Source: Siphonodentalium dalli
Taxonomy: Eukaryota > Mollusca > Scaphopoda > Gadilida > Siphonodentaliidae
Direction: 5' to 3'
Assembly: GCA_032622095.1 (NCBI GenBank)
Contig: CP136064.1
Span: forward strand, 177,398,247-177,462,246
Length of the DNA stretch: 64,000 bases
The translations under genes and the position numbers were made by a program. Positions 31,847 to 41,770 of this stretch are shown piece by piece (position 1 is the stretch's first letter; each line of letters opens with the position of its first letter). The notes beneath the pieces are model-generated. The model saw nothing but the letters and a program-made list of their open reading frames with translations, searched no databases and had not been told where the DNA came from.

Positions 31847-32720
31847 TTAGAGATTCTTTGTGGTGATCATTTTCTTTTTTTCTGGTGGTCGTGGATGTTT
31901 TGAATAGGCTAGTGTGAACTTGCCATATGTCTGTGTTGGATTGACTGTTACTGTCCCAGATGTTCTCTCATTTTTATCTCGATGCCCGTAGACCTGGCGA
32001 TCTCGCAGCAGGAAGAATTCGTATTTGGTGAGATGGTAAGTCGTTCCTGTTGCGTGGTGTGCTACAATCGCTGTCTTGATCCTTTCTCTTTCTTTTTCCA
32101 TCCGTTCTTTGGTGATGGACGACGCCGGCCTCTCTTCATACCTCGGCGTCGGAGGGGCGGTGAAGGTAGATTCCGCCCCTTGTGGAGAATGGCTGGGTGG
32201 TGTTTCCATCTCCACGTCGAAACTGGCGGCAGGAACATCGGGGGGTGGTATCCGCGTCCCTGTCTCCGCTCGTCTCTGTGCCGACAGCAGGAACCTCCGG
32301 CAGATCTACGGAGTCCCTGCTAGCTGGTCTGATGTCACCTGTCTCCATGCAGGCCGGGTCGTCTGGGCGTCTCTCAGACAACTCCGGCCTGCCGGCAGTG
32401 ACACTGGATGGCTGAACCACTCGGGGAGGGGCGACTGGCCGATCTACAGTCACCCCCTTCTGCTTCTTCCATTTAGCCCGTCTGGCAGCGTCCCTTCTTT
32501 TCTGTGAGGGTGTCTTTCTCTTGGGAGGCCCCTTCTTCATGGTACAGCGGGTCTTGGCGTTCCTGTTCGCGGCAGAAGACTTCTGGGTGCCAGCATATTC
32601 TGTCCGGAATTCTACACAGAGAACCAGAGAGCCCCTGTTAGCTTGGAGAGACCAACTAACAGCGTCCACTAACCGGTTTCTCTGTATAGCAGCCAACGCG
32701 GTGTCAGGGATTAGCTCCAT
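31847..32720 (-). pseudogene. ORF1-like basic protein, minus-strand copy
   Basis: The minus-strand frame starts with MELIPDTALAA at 32720 and has a Lys/Arg-rich patch (PPKRKTPSQKRRDAARRAKWKK). A Pro/Ser-rich region follows (ERRPDDPACMETGDIRPASR). The reading frame shifts near 32200, where the homology continues in a second frame (32215 to 31847). The plus-strand copy at 33112-33958 aligns along the whole length, so the family protein is probably about 280-290 residues. No nuclease, RT or zinc motif is present. The basic patch suggests nucleic acid binding. It may be the ORF1 of a non-LTR element, but I do not recognise the family. Confidence 0.55.
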
Positions 32721-33111
32721 AATCCGTCCTGAGCCTAATCCAAAACCATCTCAGTCTGGCGTCAGCACGAGGGCAGATACAACCGAAGTCGCGACCGCAC
32801 AACTCACTCGTGTTGACGCCCTGACAACGAGGAACTAATTAAGCCAAATAAAATCTGACTTGTTCGCTCCACTCGCTGCCAGAGTGTTTACATTTTGTGT
32901 TAGTCCGTTTGTCAAGTACTAGTACGCCTGTCGCTCACACATGGCAGAGGGTGGAGCGAACCAGTCAGAATTGCTTGGCTGCATTAGTTCCTCTTTGTCA
33001 GAGCGTCGGCACGAGTGAGTCGTGTGGCCTGTAACCTTAATTGGGAGCAACCGCCCTCGTGCTGATGCCGGCGAGTGAGACGGTTTTAGATTAGGCTTAG
33101 GACGACGGACA

Positions 33112-33958
33112 ATGGAGCTAATCCCTGACGCCGCGTTGGCTGCAATGTAATGATCTCAAATAGTGGACACTGTTAGTTGGAATCTCCAATCTAACAGGGG
33201 CTATTTGGTTCTTTGCGTTGAATTCCGGACGGAGGATGCTGGTATCCAGAGATCTTCTACCCGGAGCAGGATTGCCAAGACCAGCCGTAACATGAAGAAG
33301 GAGCCTCCAAAGAGAAAGACACCAACTCGAAGGAGAAGGGACGCCGCCAGACGGGCGAAATGGAAGAAAAAGAAGGGGTGACTGTTGATCTACCGGTCAC
33401 CCCCCCCCCCCCCGTGTGGTTCAGCCATCCAGTGTCACAGCCGGCAGGCCGGAGTTGTCTGAGAGACGCCCAGACGACCCGGCCAGCATGGATACAGGTG
33501 ACATCAGACCAGCTAGCAGGGACTCCGTAGATCTGCCGGAGGTCCCTGCTGTCGTCACGGAAGCAGGCGGCAACAGGGACGTAGACTCCACCAGGGACGT
33601 TCCTGCCGCCAACTTCGCTGTGGAACTGGAGTCACCACCTGGCCAGTTCCATCCAGGGGAGGAATCGAACACCGACGCTCCTCCGACGCCGGAGTACCTG
33701 GAAATGCCGGCTTCTCCCACCGAGGGTACATCACCGATTTACACCGATGACATAATCAGGACTATGGAAAGTGCCATGAAATACATCAACGTAGAGTCGG
33801 TACGTGTCAGAGTAAAAGCCAACATTGAGGAAACTAGGGCATATCGAGCACAACTTGCCGCAGACAACAGCAGTATGAGCAACACCTCTCCCTCAGATGC
33901 CTCTTCGTCTGCACCACCACCGGCGAAGAGGCAAAAGAAGAAAAAGAAGAGGAAATAA
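33112..33958 (+). pseudogene. ORF1-like basic protein, plus-strand copy
   Basis: It starts MELIPDAALAAM at 33112 and meets a stop at once, resuming at about 33160. The basic patch RRRRDAARRAKWKKKKG is followed by a stop because the G-run at about 33375 is one base shorter than in the sister copy. A 14-16 base poly-C run (33400-33414) lies in the disrupted interval. From 33416 a 180-residue frame continues the homology (GRPELSERRPDDPAS...) and ends in a poly-Lys tail (AKRQKKKKKRK). It therefore has at least two disruptions. Comparison with the minus copy shows which parts are conserved: the start, the basic patch and the ERRPDDPA region. Confidence 0.55.
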
Positions 33959-34095
33959 GTAAAATAAAAAAATGCTTCTTTTTCCCCCCTTTTTTTCCCC
34001 TGATATTCTTAATAAAGGCAATAATATGAGGGATTAAGGAAAGGGCCCTTCGGCCCTTTCGACAATCCCGGGGCCAGCCACCCCAAACCACTCAC

Positions 34096-34203
34096 TTAAA
34101 AAAACATGGTAAATTGTTTTACGGGGGTAAAGCCATATTGTATTATGCCGATGACGTTCCAACTATGACAACTGAGTCAGGCCTTGCCTTTATTATTAAT
34201 TAA
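34096..34203. other. short spacer between two foldback elements
   Basis: No coding sequence or repeat is recognised. It ends in TTAA (34200-34203), which may belong to the target site of the next element. Confidence 0.4.
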
Positions 34204-34865
34204 AGCCCACATGGGCCTGTAACGCGCTCCGCTGTCCGCCCCCTTTTGCGTTGCCCATATACGCCGCTTCTATATACGCGCCTGCTTCACGTTAATTGTA
34301 GGATAATATGACAAGGGTAACTGTAGAAATTCACCTTTTCACCATCACTCGCCGATCGATCAAATTTAGCCCATTCACACCAGTAATGCTAACGACATAG
34401 GCACGGATTTATCGGCGAAGAATTCATCTTTCAATCAATACCACAAACTCCCATCCGAACCTTTCATATACATAGCATTTGATAAATTTTTAACCACCGA
34501 ATATTGTCTCCGAAGACCGTAAATTTTCGGATCGATCCGGCTCAAAATACAATGGACAATAACTTCCTCTAACTTCACCCCCGCACGGCTTACTATAATT
34601 AAAAATCGGTCAAACGATCAACTGAACATCTAGCGCTCAGGGAATTCTTGTCGGCTAATAATTTATTTACTCATACAAATCGACAGATCGTCAGTAATCA
34701 ATTTCTATAGAGGAGAAATCTGTCGATAATTCCAACTTTTTTTTCATTTTTTCTTTACGAATCACGCAGCGCCTCATTTTAATATTCATTATGACCTGAC
34801 CTTTCCATGACTGCACTAGTAGAAACAGCCAATCACCGCTCAGTATTAGAATCGAGGTCAGGTCA

Positions 34866-34990
34866 TAATGAATATTAAAATGAGGCGCTGCGTGATTCGT
34901 AAAGAAAAAAATGAAAAAAAAGTTAGCATTACTGGTGTGAATGGGCTAAATTTGATCGATCGGCGAGTGATGGTAAAAAGGTGAATTTCT
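34866..34990 (+). repeat. 125-bp target-site duplication, left copy
   Basis: This segment is repeated at 38481-38605 with a single visible difference (ATTTGATCGATC versus ATTTCATCGATC). It directly abuts both ends of the LINE. Confidence 0.9.
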
Positions 34991-37900
34991 GAACACTGGT
35001 TAGACGAACAGAACTTGACATTTCTGGATTCACTCTCTAATCAATACGTGTCAGTAGCAAAACCCGGAAGGAGGATCACAACCTCGTCAGGAACTTCATT
35101 TACGCGTGATGGTGTAGCACTTCTGATACGATCAGACTTAGCACATATGTGCACGTATTTGGAGACAGATAGTGCCAGAACTATAGCCATACAAATAAAA
35201 TATGGCGACCTGTCTTTGATTCTAATCCAAACATACCTACCAAGCACTAACCACGACGACAGTTTCTTCAGGGATTGTCTGACTTCGCTGGAAAGTTGTG
35301 TTGTTCAGATGCGAAATCTTGGTCAAGTAATAATAATGGGTGATCTCAACGTGCACCACAGCGACTCGACCTCACTGCCGTGTCCACAATCTCATCTAGT
35401 TCGCTCACGTGCATTCCAAACGTTCCTCCACGACATGGAATACTTCTCCCTATGTGGCAACAGTGCACTAACTGGCGGAAGGCCCACATTCTTCCCTTTT
35501 GCACCGGGCAGTAACCCGACCATCATTGATCACATCCTGATGCCCGAGGCATCCGCGGATATGGTCACATCGTGTCTCGTTTTCGATGATGACAATGACA
35601 ACACAACATGTCACGTACCAGTGGCATGCACTATTGGCATCCCAGATATAACCGCGCATCATCCAAACATGTTCACCAAACCTCTATTCAACTGGAAGCG
35701 TCTGGATCAGCTTTTATATAATTCACATCTAGAGTCATGTTGTGTCGATTTCGATTGGGTGTACTCTATGAACATTGGCAGTCATTCTCTGGATAATCTA
35801 TACGACCAAATTGTAAATGTTCTTCTTGCTGCTTCCGAATTAGCGGCGGGTTTCAAACAATTTAAATATCATTTGAAACCATATTGGAATACCAAGCTAT
35901 CAATGCTTCACAAGGCTTCGAAATCTAAAAGACTGGCGTGGATTGAAGCTGGTAGAGAATATTCAACTGAATCGCGTACTTACCGTGAATACAAGGAAGC
36001 CAAACGTGCATTCAGACGTGAATTTCGATTTGCTGCCGAAAATCATCATCAAAGCATGTTGGACGAACTTGAACGTTTTGCTACTTGTGACCAGGTTGCT
36101 TTCTGGAAACAAGTTAACGCTGATCGCAACAAACCATGCCCAGTTGGTTCCGCCCTTATCTTCGACGAAAAAGTGGTGCGCGATCCAAATGACATTATTT
36201 CTGGATGGAAGTCATATTTTGCGCAACTATTCACTCAAAGTAGTCACTTGGACCCGGTCTTCGAGTCGGAAGTAGAGAAAACTGTCGAAAATCTATTATC
36301 ATCATCAGTTGATCTTCCGAATGTTTACTATGGGGAAATCACAGTACACGAAATATCCACTGTTATTCGCTCGCTGAGGCACAGAAAAGCGGGTGGTGCA
36401 GACGCCATTGTAAATGAACACCTCATATACATTAACACCCAACAGTCGTTCATTAACCTGTTATGTTTGTTCTACAACCGTATACTAATACTTGAACATA
36501 TACCAGTAAAGCTGAAAATTGGCATTATCGTACCACTCTACAAAGGACTCCCGAAACCAAGAAACCGTCCAGACAGCTATCGCGCCATAACATTGTTACC
36601 TGTCTTGTACAAGGTATTCGAAGGCGTTATTCTCAACATAATTTCACATAGTTCTATTCTCTATGGATTTCCACACTCACTACAGAATGGCTTCCAGAAA
36701 AATATAAGTTGTTCGATGACGTCCTTCATCTTACAGGAAGTCATCAACTACGCCAAGGACCAAGGATCTCGGGTGTATACCTGCTTTTTGGACTCTCAGA
36801 AAGCATTTGATAAGGTTTGGCACTCTGGTCTTCTGCTGAAATTAAATAACCTAGGCATAGGAGGCAAATTGCTCCGCCTGATTGCCAACATGCACCGTGA
36901 CTGTACGAGTCGAGTAATATATAACGGATGTATATCTGATCCACTGAACATAAGTCAAGGTACCCGCCAGGGTGCCGTGTGTTCTCCGTTTTTTTACCTC
37001 GTCTTCGTGAACGATCTCATTAAAGAACTATCGTGTGACACCAATGGACTATCTGTTAATGCTATCAAGTGTGCTGCTCCAACGACAGCCGATGACATCG
37101 CAATCATGTCACTCACAAAACACGGCCTCGACTCGATGCTCTCAACCTGTTTCAAATACAGCACAAAATGGCGGTTCGAATTCTCATCTTCCAAGAGTCA
37201 GATTGTAGTATTCAACGAATCGAAGCAACAGCACAATTCACATACTAGGTCGTGGTCCATCGGGGGGACCCCCATCACTGAAAGTTCGGAGTGTGTTCAT
37301 CTCGGTATCTTACAGACGAAATTCCACACCCCAACAGTGCGAGCAGACATTATGTCAGATAAATTGAGACGGACATACTTCTCGGTGCAAGGAAAGCGGG
37401 CGCTACAATCAAGCACACCGAGGACTATTGTCAAAATAATGAAGTCTGTTGTATTTCCTAGAGCCCTATACGGAGCCGAATTATTACCGCTTACCAGCAC
37501 CGCTGCAATTCAAACCTTAGAGAAGAGCCTGCGTACCTGTGTTAAACATTGTCAGTCTCTACCAGTTCGTGCGCGAACTACTCTGTCGATGGGCCTTCTA
37601 GGAATGTTACCTATAGAGAAGGAAATCCACATCAAAAAGCTTTCTTTCATCGGAAACTTAATTCGTCTTCCAATTGGTCATCAGGTTCCGCTGGAAATTT
37701 TCGTTTTCAAGGCACACCAGTACATTCTTTTCGACAAACGACCATTTGGATTCGTAACAGATGTGATGCCACTCCTTGAAAAATACGACCTTCTGGTGTT
37801 TCTTCTAGATTTCCTTGACGCTGGGATTTTCCCAGGGAAACAAGAATGGAAGAACCTCGTCAAAACTCAAATTGAAAACTGCTACAGGGCAGAGTGCTTG

Positions 37901-38480
37901 GAATGTATTACTAGCGATCCTGAGCTGTCTTTCTTCTCGCAATGTCACTCTGACCCTCTCACTCTATGGGACGTCTGGTATCTCTATTCCCGGAACCGCC
38001 ATCGCTCAAGGGAACTGCGTAATCTCGCACTTCTCCTGAACAAAACCACATATGCAAATAACTTGTGCTGCGCTCAATGTGGCTTGACATATAATAATGA
38101 AATTATACATGTAACGTTTGAGTGCTGTGCAGGAGTGTTGATTCGTCTTCGCGATATATTCTGGGAAAGAGTGATTGATATACAGGGTATAGAGCAGTAC
38201 GAGTGTTTAGCTTCCCTCTCGGGGGAGCAGCTTTCGTCACTTTTCCTAGGAAACGTAAACATTCTCGAAAGATCAAATACTTTGATAAATGTTGGAGACC
38301 TTATCATCGATGCTGCTGTCTTTCTTCTTCGTGCCTGCAACATTGTGAAGGGAGTACAGAATTACTAAAGATTGTATATTCTCAAATTTATCCGGCCGTG
38401 TACATATGTATAGTCTATTTCTCCATTAATTGTTATGTTGTGTAATATAATCTCTCCATATAGGAGGCAATAAAGATATA
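34991..38480 (+). mobile_element. LINE insertion (CR1/L2-like group), 5'-truncated
   Basis: The element begins abruptly at GAACACTGG, inside its endonuclease domain, and ends GGAGGCAATAAAGATATA. Identical 125-bp flanks mark the insertion. The 3' UTR is about 110 bp. The 3' end resembles that of the LINE fragment ending at 29627. Confidence 0.85.
35015..38368 (+). CDS. LINE ORF2: AP-like endonuclease (truncated) and reverse transcriptase
   Basis: This frame encodes the enzymes of a non-LTR retrotransposon. It is open from 34991, where the sequence starts at the EHWL motif that holds the catalytic Glu of the endonuclease, so only the first part of that domain is lost. Later endonuclease motifs are MGDLNVHHSD (about 35337) and TIIDHILMP (about 35522). 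RT motifs are PDSYRAITLLPVLYKVFE (about 36572), FLDSQKAFDKVW (about 36787), QGTRQGAVCSPFFY and TADDIAIMS (about 37087, Thr in place of the usual aromatic). The C-terminal zinc-like motif CAQCGLTYNNEIIHVTFEC lies at about 38072-38127. No internal stops or frameshifts are seen in 1117 codons, so the insertion is young. The Met at 35015 is just the first available one. The copy cannot be autonomous because the 5' end is missing. The 27.3-29.6 kb LINE is a relative. Confidence 0.88.
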   Translation: MTFLDSLSNQYVSVAKPGRRITTSSGTSFTRDGVALLIRSDLAHMCTYLETDSARTIAIQIKYGDLSLILIQTYLPSTNHDDSFFRDCLTSLESCVVQMRNLGQVIIMGDLNVHHSDSTSLPCPQSHLVRSRAFQTFLHDMEYFSLCGNSALTGGRPTFFPFAPGSNPTIIDHILMPEASADMVTSCLVFDDDNDNTTCHVPVACTIGIPDITAHHPNMFTKPLFNWKRLDQLLYNSHLESCCVDFDWVYSMNIGSHSLDNLYDQIVNVLLAASELAAGFKQFKYHLKPYWNTKLSMLHKASKSKRLAWIEAGREYSTESRTYREYKEAKRAFRREFRFAAENHHQSMLDELERFATCDQVAFWKQVNADRNKPCPVGSALIFDEKVVRDPNDIISGWKSYFAQLFTQSSHLDPVFESEVEKTVENLLSSSVDLPNVYYGEITVHEISTVIRSLRHRKAGGADAIVNEHLIYINTQQSFINLLCLFYNRILILEHIPVKLKIGIIVPLYKGLPKPRNRPDSYRAITLLPVLYKVFEGVILNIISHSSILYGFPHSLQNGFQKNISCSMTSFILQEVINYAKDQGSRVYTCFLDSQKAFDKVWHSGLLLKLNNLGIGGKLLRLIANMHRDCTSRVIYNGCISDPLNISQGTRQGAVCSPFFYLVFVNDLIKELSCDTNGLSVNAIKCAAPTTADDIAIMSLTKHGLDSMLSTCFKYSTKWRFEFSSSKSQIVVFNESKQQHNSHTRSWSIGGTPITESSECVHLGILQTKFHTPTVRADIMSDKLRRTYFSVQGKRALQSSTPRTIVKIMKSVVFPRALYGAELLPLTSTAAIQTLEKSLRTCVKHCQSLPVRARTTLSMGLLGMLPIEKEIHIKKLSFIGNLIRLPIGHQVPLEIFVFKAHQYILFDKRPFGFVTDVMPLLEKYDLLVFLLDFLDAGIFPGKQEWKNLVKTQIENCYRAECLECITSDPELSFFSQCHSDPLTLWDVWYLYSRNRHRSRELRNLALLLNKTTYANNLCCAQCGLTYNNEIIHVTFECCAGVLIRLRDIFWERVIDIQGIEQYECLASLSGEQLSSLFLGNVNILERSNTLINVGDLIIDAAVFLLRACNIVKGVQNY

Positions 38481-38605
38481 TAATGAATATTAAAATGAGG
38501 CGCTGCGTGATTCGTAAAGAAAAAAATGAAAAAAAAGTTAGCATTACTGGTGTGAATGGGCTAAATTTCATCGATCGGCGAGTGATGGTAAAAAGGTGAA
38601 TTTCT
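38481..38605 (+). repeat. 125-bp target-site duplication, right copy
   Basis: This is a near-perfect copy of 34866-34990 and lies immediately after the LINE 3' end. Confidence 0.9.
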
Positions 38606-38725
38606 ACAGTTACCCTTGTCTATATTATATACCATTAATGTAAAGCAGGTGCGTATATAGAAGCGGCGTATATGGGCAGCGCAAACTGGGGGCGGACAGC
38701 GGAGCGCGTTACAGGCCCCTGTGTT

Positions 38726-38845
38726 AAAGTCACATGGCGGTTTGCGCTCCAAAATACACAAAATAATATTCGCTTTTGAAATTTTCCCGGTATCAAAATA
38801 GGTAGATAAATACCCAAACTACCTTTCTACGACCAATAAATGTCC
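38726..38845 (-). repeat. dispersed repeat, inverted relative to 55100-55212
   Basis: AAAGTCACATGGCGGTTTG, CTCCAAAATACACA and a TTTCTACGACC phrase occur here. The reverse complement of the same series is at 55100-55212. Confidence 0.65.
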
Positions 38846-39048
38846 CATAGAGACGCATTCAAGTCGTGAAAATTACAACAAAATAGAAATGTTCGGGTTC
38901 CGAACATTTTTTTCCAACCTGCCATTTTGGATGATGCAAACCACCGAAAACAGCCGAGGATTTCCGGGTGTATTCGTAAATAAGCTTCCCCGGCGTCTAA
39001 TACTTTCCGGTACGCGATAAAGGTGTTTCAATTTGATCGTATATGTGA

Positions 39049-39183
39049 AAATGGTCTCTGTTGACAAGAATTTAATTTACCGTCTTGTGGCTGGAAACAA
39101 AATAATCTACAGACCCCCTCCAAATGTTGAATATATGAGTTTAAAATATGCCGATTATGATCGGGTCTTGTCCAATTACTATA
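39049..39183 (+). CDS. possible first coding exon of an unrecognised gene
   Basis: An ATG in fair context (AAAATGG) opens a 45-codon segment with balanced composition (SVDKNLIYRLVAGNK, then RPPPNVEYMSLKYADYDRVL). It is followed at 39184 by GTACGTGTC, close to the consensus 5' splice donor. Codon use is less AT-skewed than the surroundings. Upstream there is an ETS-like CCGGAA/TTCCGG word, but no TATA box. No family is recognised. The frame also stays open for 12 codons past the donor to a stop at about 39216, so it could be a short chance frame. Confidence 0.22.
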
Positions 39184-39219
39184 TGGTACGTGTCACACAT
39201 AAGTCCATTATACGATAAA

Positions 39220-41440
39220 TAACATCAAATTGAAACTAAAAGTTTTTTGATTTACCTCTCACAGAATGCAGAGTCCGTATATTTTATACCCAGAACGCGA
39301 CCAGAGCGACTACTCCCTGTTTAATTCGAGGCTTGAACATTATAGATCATGTCACGAATCTCTACACTGCATGGATATACGCCCCTAAAATCATTTTCTA
39401 TCAGACCAAACCTTTGAACGTTCTGGCGGGGAATTTATAACATGGAAAACATAACGCAGATAATATATTTCTTAGTTTATACTTGTAACCTAATAAGGTA
39501 TCTCACAGTTTTTGAAGGTCCCATGTCGAGATTGCATGATTTATGCGACTACATGAAATTCCATCGGGTAATCAACTATATGTTTAGCGCGAAATCGGCG
39601 CACAAAAGTGGGAACAAATCATGCAACGTTATAAAGTTCCCTGTACCCAGGTTTTGAGCTGGTGGTCTCTACGGATGTAGCCAGAGCAGAGCTTCGTGGT
39701 ATGATCTTGAACATTGCATGTCCCTTTAAATAACGTTATGAGTTGATGGATATGACTCATTAACACGCGGATCATACACACGCGCTGGGGACTGCAGCAT
39801 CATTATACCCCACGGTTTCCATATCAATCACAAGGTAATAACTCCACATGGACAATTGGTGGTTCATGATATAAAATAGATTACAATAAACACTAATTTA
39901 CATTAGCATACACTCCCTCCATCTATGAGAGTAGGAGGTATTTTGTTCAGACACACGGAGAGGGGTGGGGGTGGGTGAGACACCCTCTCCGCATCTTTGG
40001 CCAAAAATCCAAAATTTTCAAAAATTGCAAATTTCATGCCTGACATAATATTAGTTGGAAATTTCTGACCAAAAATAGATTTTTTTTCTCATAAGATATT
40101 CCAACCAGTATTTAGAGTGAACTTTGTTGTATATAGAACAAACTTTTACTTCTTTTCGGTGATTTGATTTAGATTGAAATGTACAGTTGGAAATTTCAAA
40201 CAATACAGGGGTGTCATAATGGGGATTTCCAACAGTTATAAAGCTTGGGGAATCAGTTGGAAAATTCCATTTCAAGGGAGTGCAAATGGAATTTGCCGGA
40301 CTTGGACATTCCAGTCTGATTCAAGGGGAATGCGTGGAGTTAGACATTCCAAGTTTACCCCCCTCCCCAATGGAGACCCTCTTGTCATGTCCCTGTTTAT
40401 ATATACGAACCAAATATGTCTCGGAAAGTATATCAATGAAGTGATAGAAATTATCGCCTCGGAAACATTAAAGGACTTGTTTTTGTCTACAGCAAGTAAC
40501 AATAAACACCATTAGTTGATACAAAAAAGAGCGGTTATCATACTGCAAGCTAATACAATTTTCATTATCACTATCATCATCGTTGCATTGGAGATATGTT
40601 CCATCTCCCGAATTAGTTTTTATGTCATAGTCTGGTCGATAAAAGGTTTGACCTGGAACAAATCTGGTCTAAGTTGGTTTGTCAGTGCTGTATTGTTCTA
40701 TCTCCACTGTGGACCAATGAATTGATTTATTTTGTACCACGTGATCATATAAAATTTCAGGGTTATAATGTTCTATCTCGAACCTACAATGGTAAGCAAT
40801 GGGAACTAATGGCCGCCAACGTGCCTGGAAATCTTAATTCCAGCAGATTTTTTCGGTTAAAATAGCACAGAAAATGTCATGATGTGCAAGTTTTGTACTT
40901 TTAAATGATTTAAAAACCTAAATATCTACTTTAGAACTCACAAAAAAAGCTAAATTTTCAGCAAAGTGTTCTATCTCCAAGTTCAGCGAATCACAATTAT
41001 ATTACTGACGTTTAAAGAAAGACAATTTAAACAGATAAGTTACTCGTTTCCTCTTATGAAATGAAAACAACATAAGGTGAAAATAACAAATACGAAAACC
41101 AAGTGGTCCAATTTTCAATTCGAGCTACCCACAAAAACAATTGGATATAGAACATTATAGTACCGAGGCGACGAAATTTAATTTGTCCCAATTCGTAATA
41201 TATGAGCCCTCGCAAAACGTATTTATAATGATTAAAGGCCCATCCAGGATTGAAGTGTGATGCAAGATCGCCGACACAACGTCCCCGAAAAGATGTGACT
41301 TCTATGGGCGTTGGCTTTAAAACTATTGTAAGAACAAAAAAGCCAAATTCTGGCAAAAAGATTGACTCCAATTTGACGATAACCTGCGTGTTCTCAAAGG
41401 TCAATCTCATACCAAATATAAGGTATCTTCTAATTTTTTT
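39220..41440. other. non-coding stretch
   Basis: No gene is supported. Local oddities are a TTGGAAATTTC/GAAATTTCCAA-type word repeated around 40050-40270, and an inverted pair ATAATGTTCTATCTC (about 40767) / ATATAGAACATTAT (about 41144). Open frames up to 118 codons have no motif and biased AT-rich composition. Confidence 0.4.
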
Positions 41441-41444
41441 TTCG

Positions 41445-41770
41445 GCTGTTTAAAAAATGGCCGCATATACTCCAGACAAGATCACGACAGTACAATACAG
41501 ATAATATAACATGCGGTCCACTCGATGCTTTATGCTGGTATACCACCACCCTTAGAAATTAGACATAATTCGGATAACAAAATCCAATATGGCGGCCGAA
41601 ATGTGAAGATTTACTAAAACATTCGACAATTCACCACATATTGTTTGTTTCTATATGGGAAAACTTTGGCATATTGGCGTGATTTTATATACATGTATCT
41701 ATCCGACAGAAGAATCATTAATTTTAGGCACCCAACGAGACCATAATATGCTTGTATTCTTGGCTAGGGG
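41445..41770 (+). repeat. diverged copy of the giant foldback arm
   Basis: The order of words matches 22085-22440: a GGCCGCA...ACTCCAGACAAGAT phrase, GCGGTC...CTCGAT, ATCCAATATGGCGGCC, GAAATGTGAA, GTTTGT...TGGGAAAA, and GACCATAATATGC. Divergence is clearly higher than between the two arms of the foldback itself, so this is an older relative. Confidence 0.6.

Larger units (their letters stand above)
31730..34095. mobile_element. 2.4-kb palindromic element with two head-to-head copies of a basic ORF1-like gene
   Basis: The outer words AGCCCCGGGATTGTCGAAAGGG (from about 31750) and CCCTTTCGACAATCCCGGGG (about 34055-34075) are inverted copies. The similarity runs right through to a centre near 32912: for example TTCGCTCCACTCGCTGCCA (about 32859) is mirrored by TGGCAGAGGGTGGAGCGAA (about 32942). 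Each arm, about 1.16 kb, carries one copy of the same gene, read outward. The right end has a perfect AAAGGGCC-CTTC-GGCCCTTT hairpin at about 34040-34060. Confidence 0.75.
34204..38723. mobile_element. foldback/MITE split by a LINE insertion
   Basis: GGGCCTGTAACGCGCTCCGC at about 34212 is mirrored by GCGGAGCGCGTTACAGGCC near 38699-38717. The inverted repeat continues through AGCCCATTCACACCAGTAAT (about 34369). An inner palindrome at 34745-34930 is built on GAATCACGCAGCGCCTCATT and its reverse complement. The left arm has about 340 extra bases (about 34397-34733) absent from the right. TTAA lies at both outer edges (34200-34203 and 38724-38727), so a TTAA target is possible but the terminal bases do not match perfectly. 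The right arm is interrupted by the LINE at 34991-38480. Confidence 0.65.
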
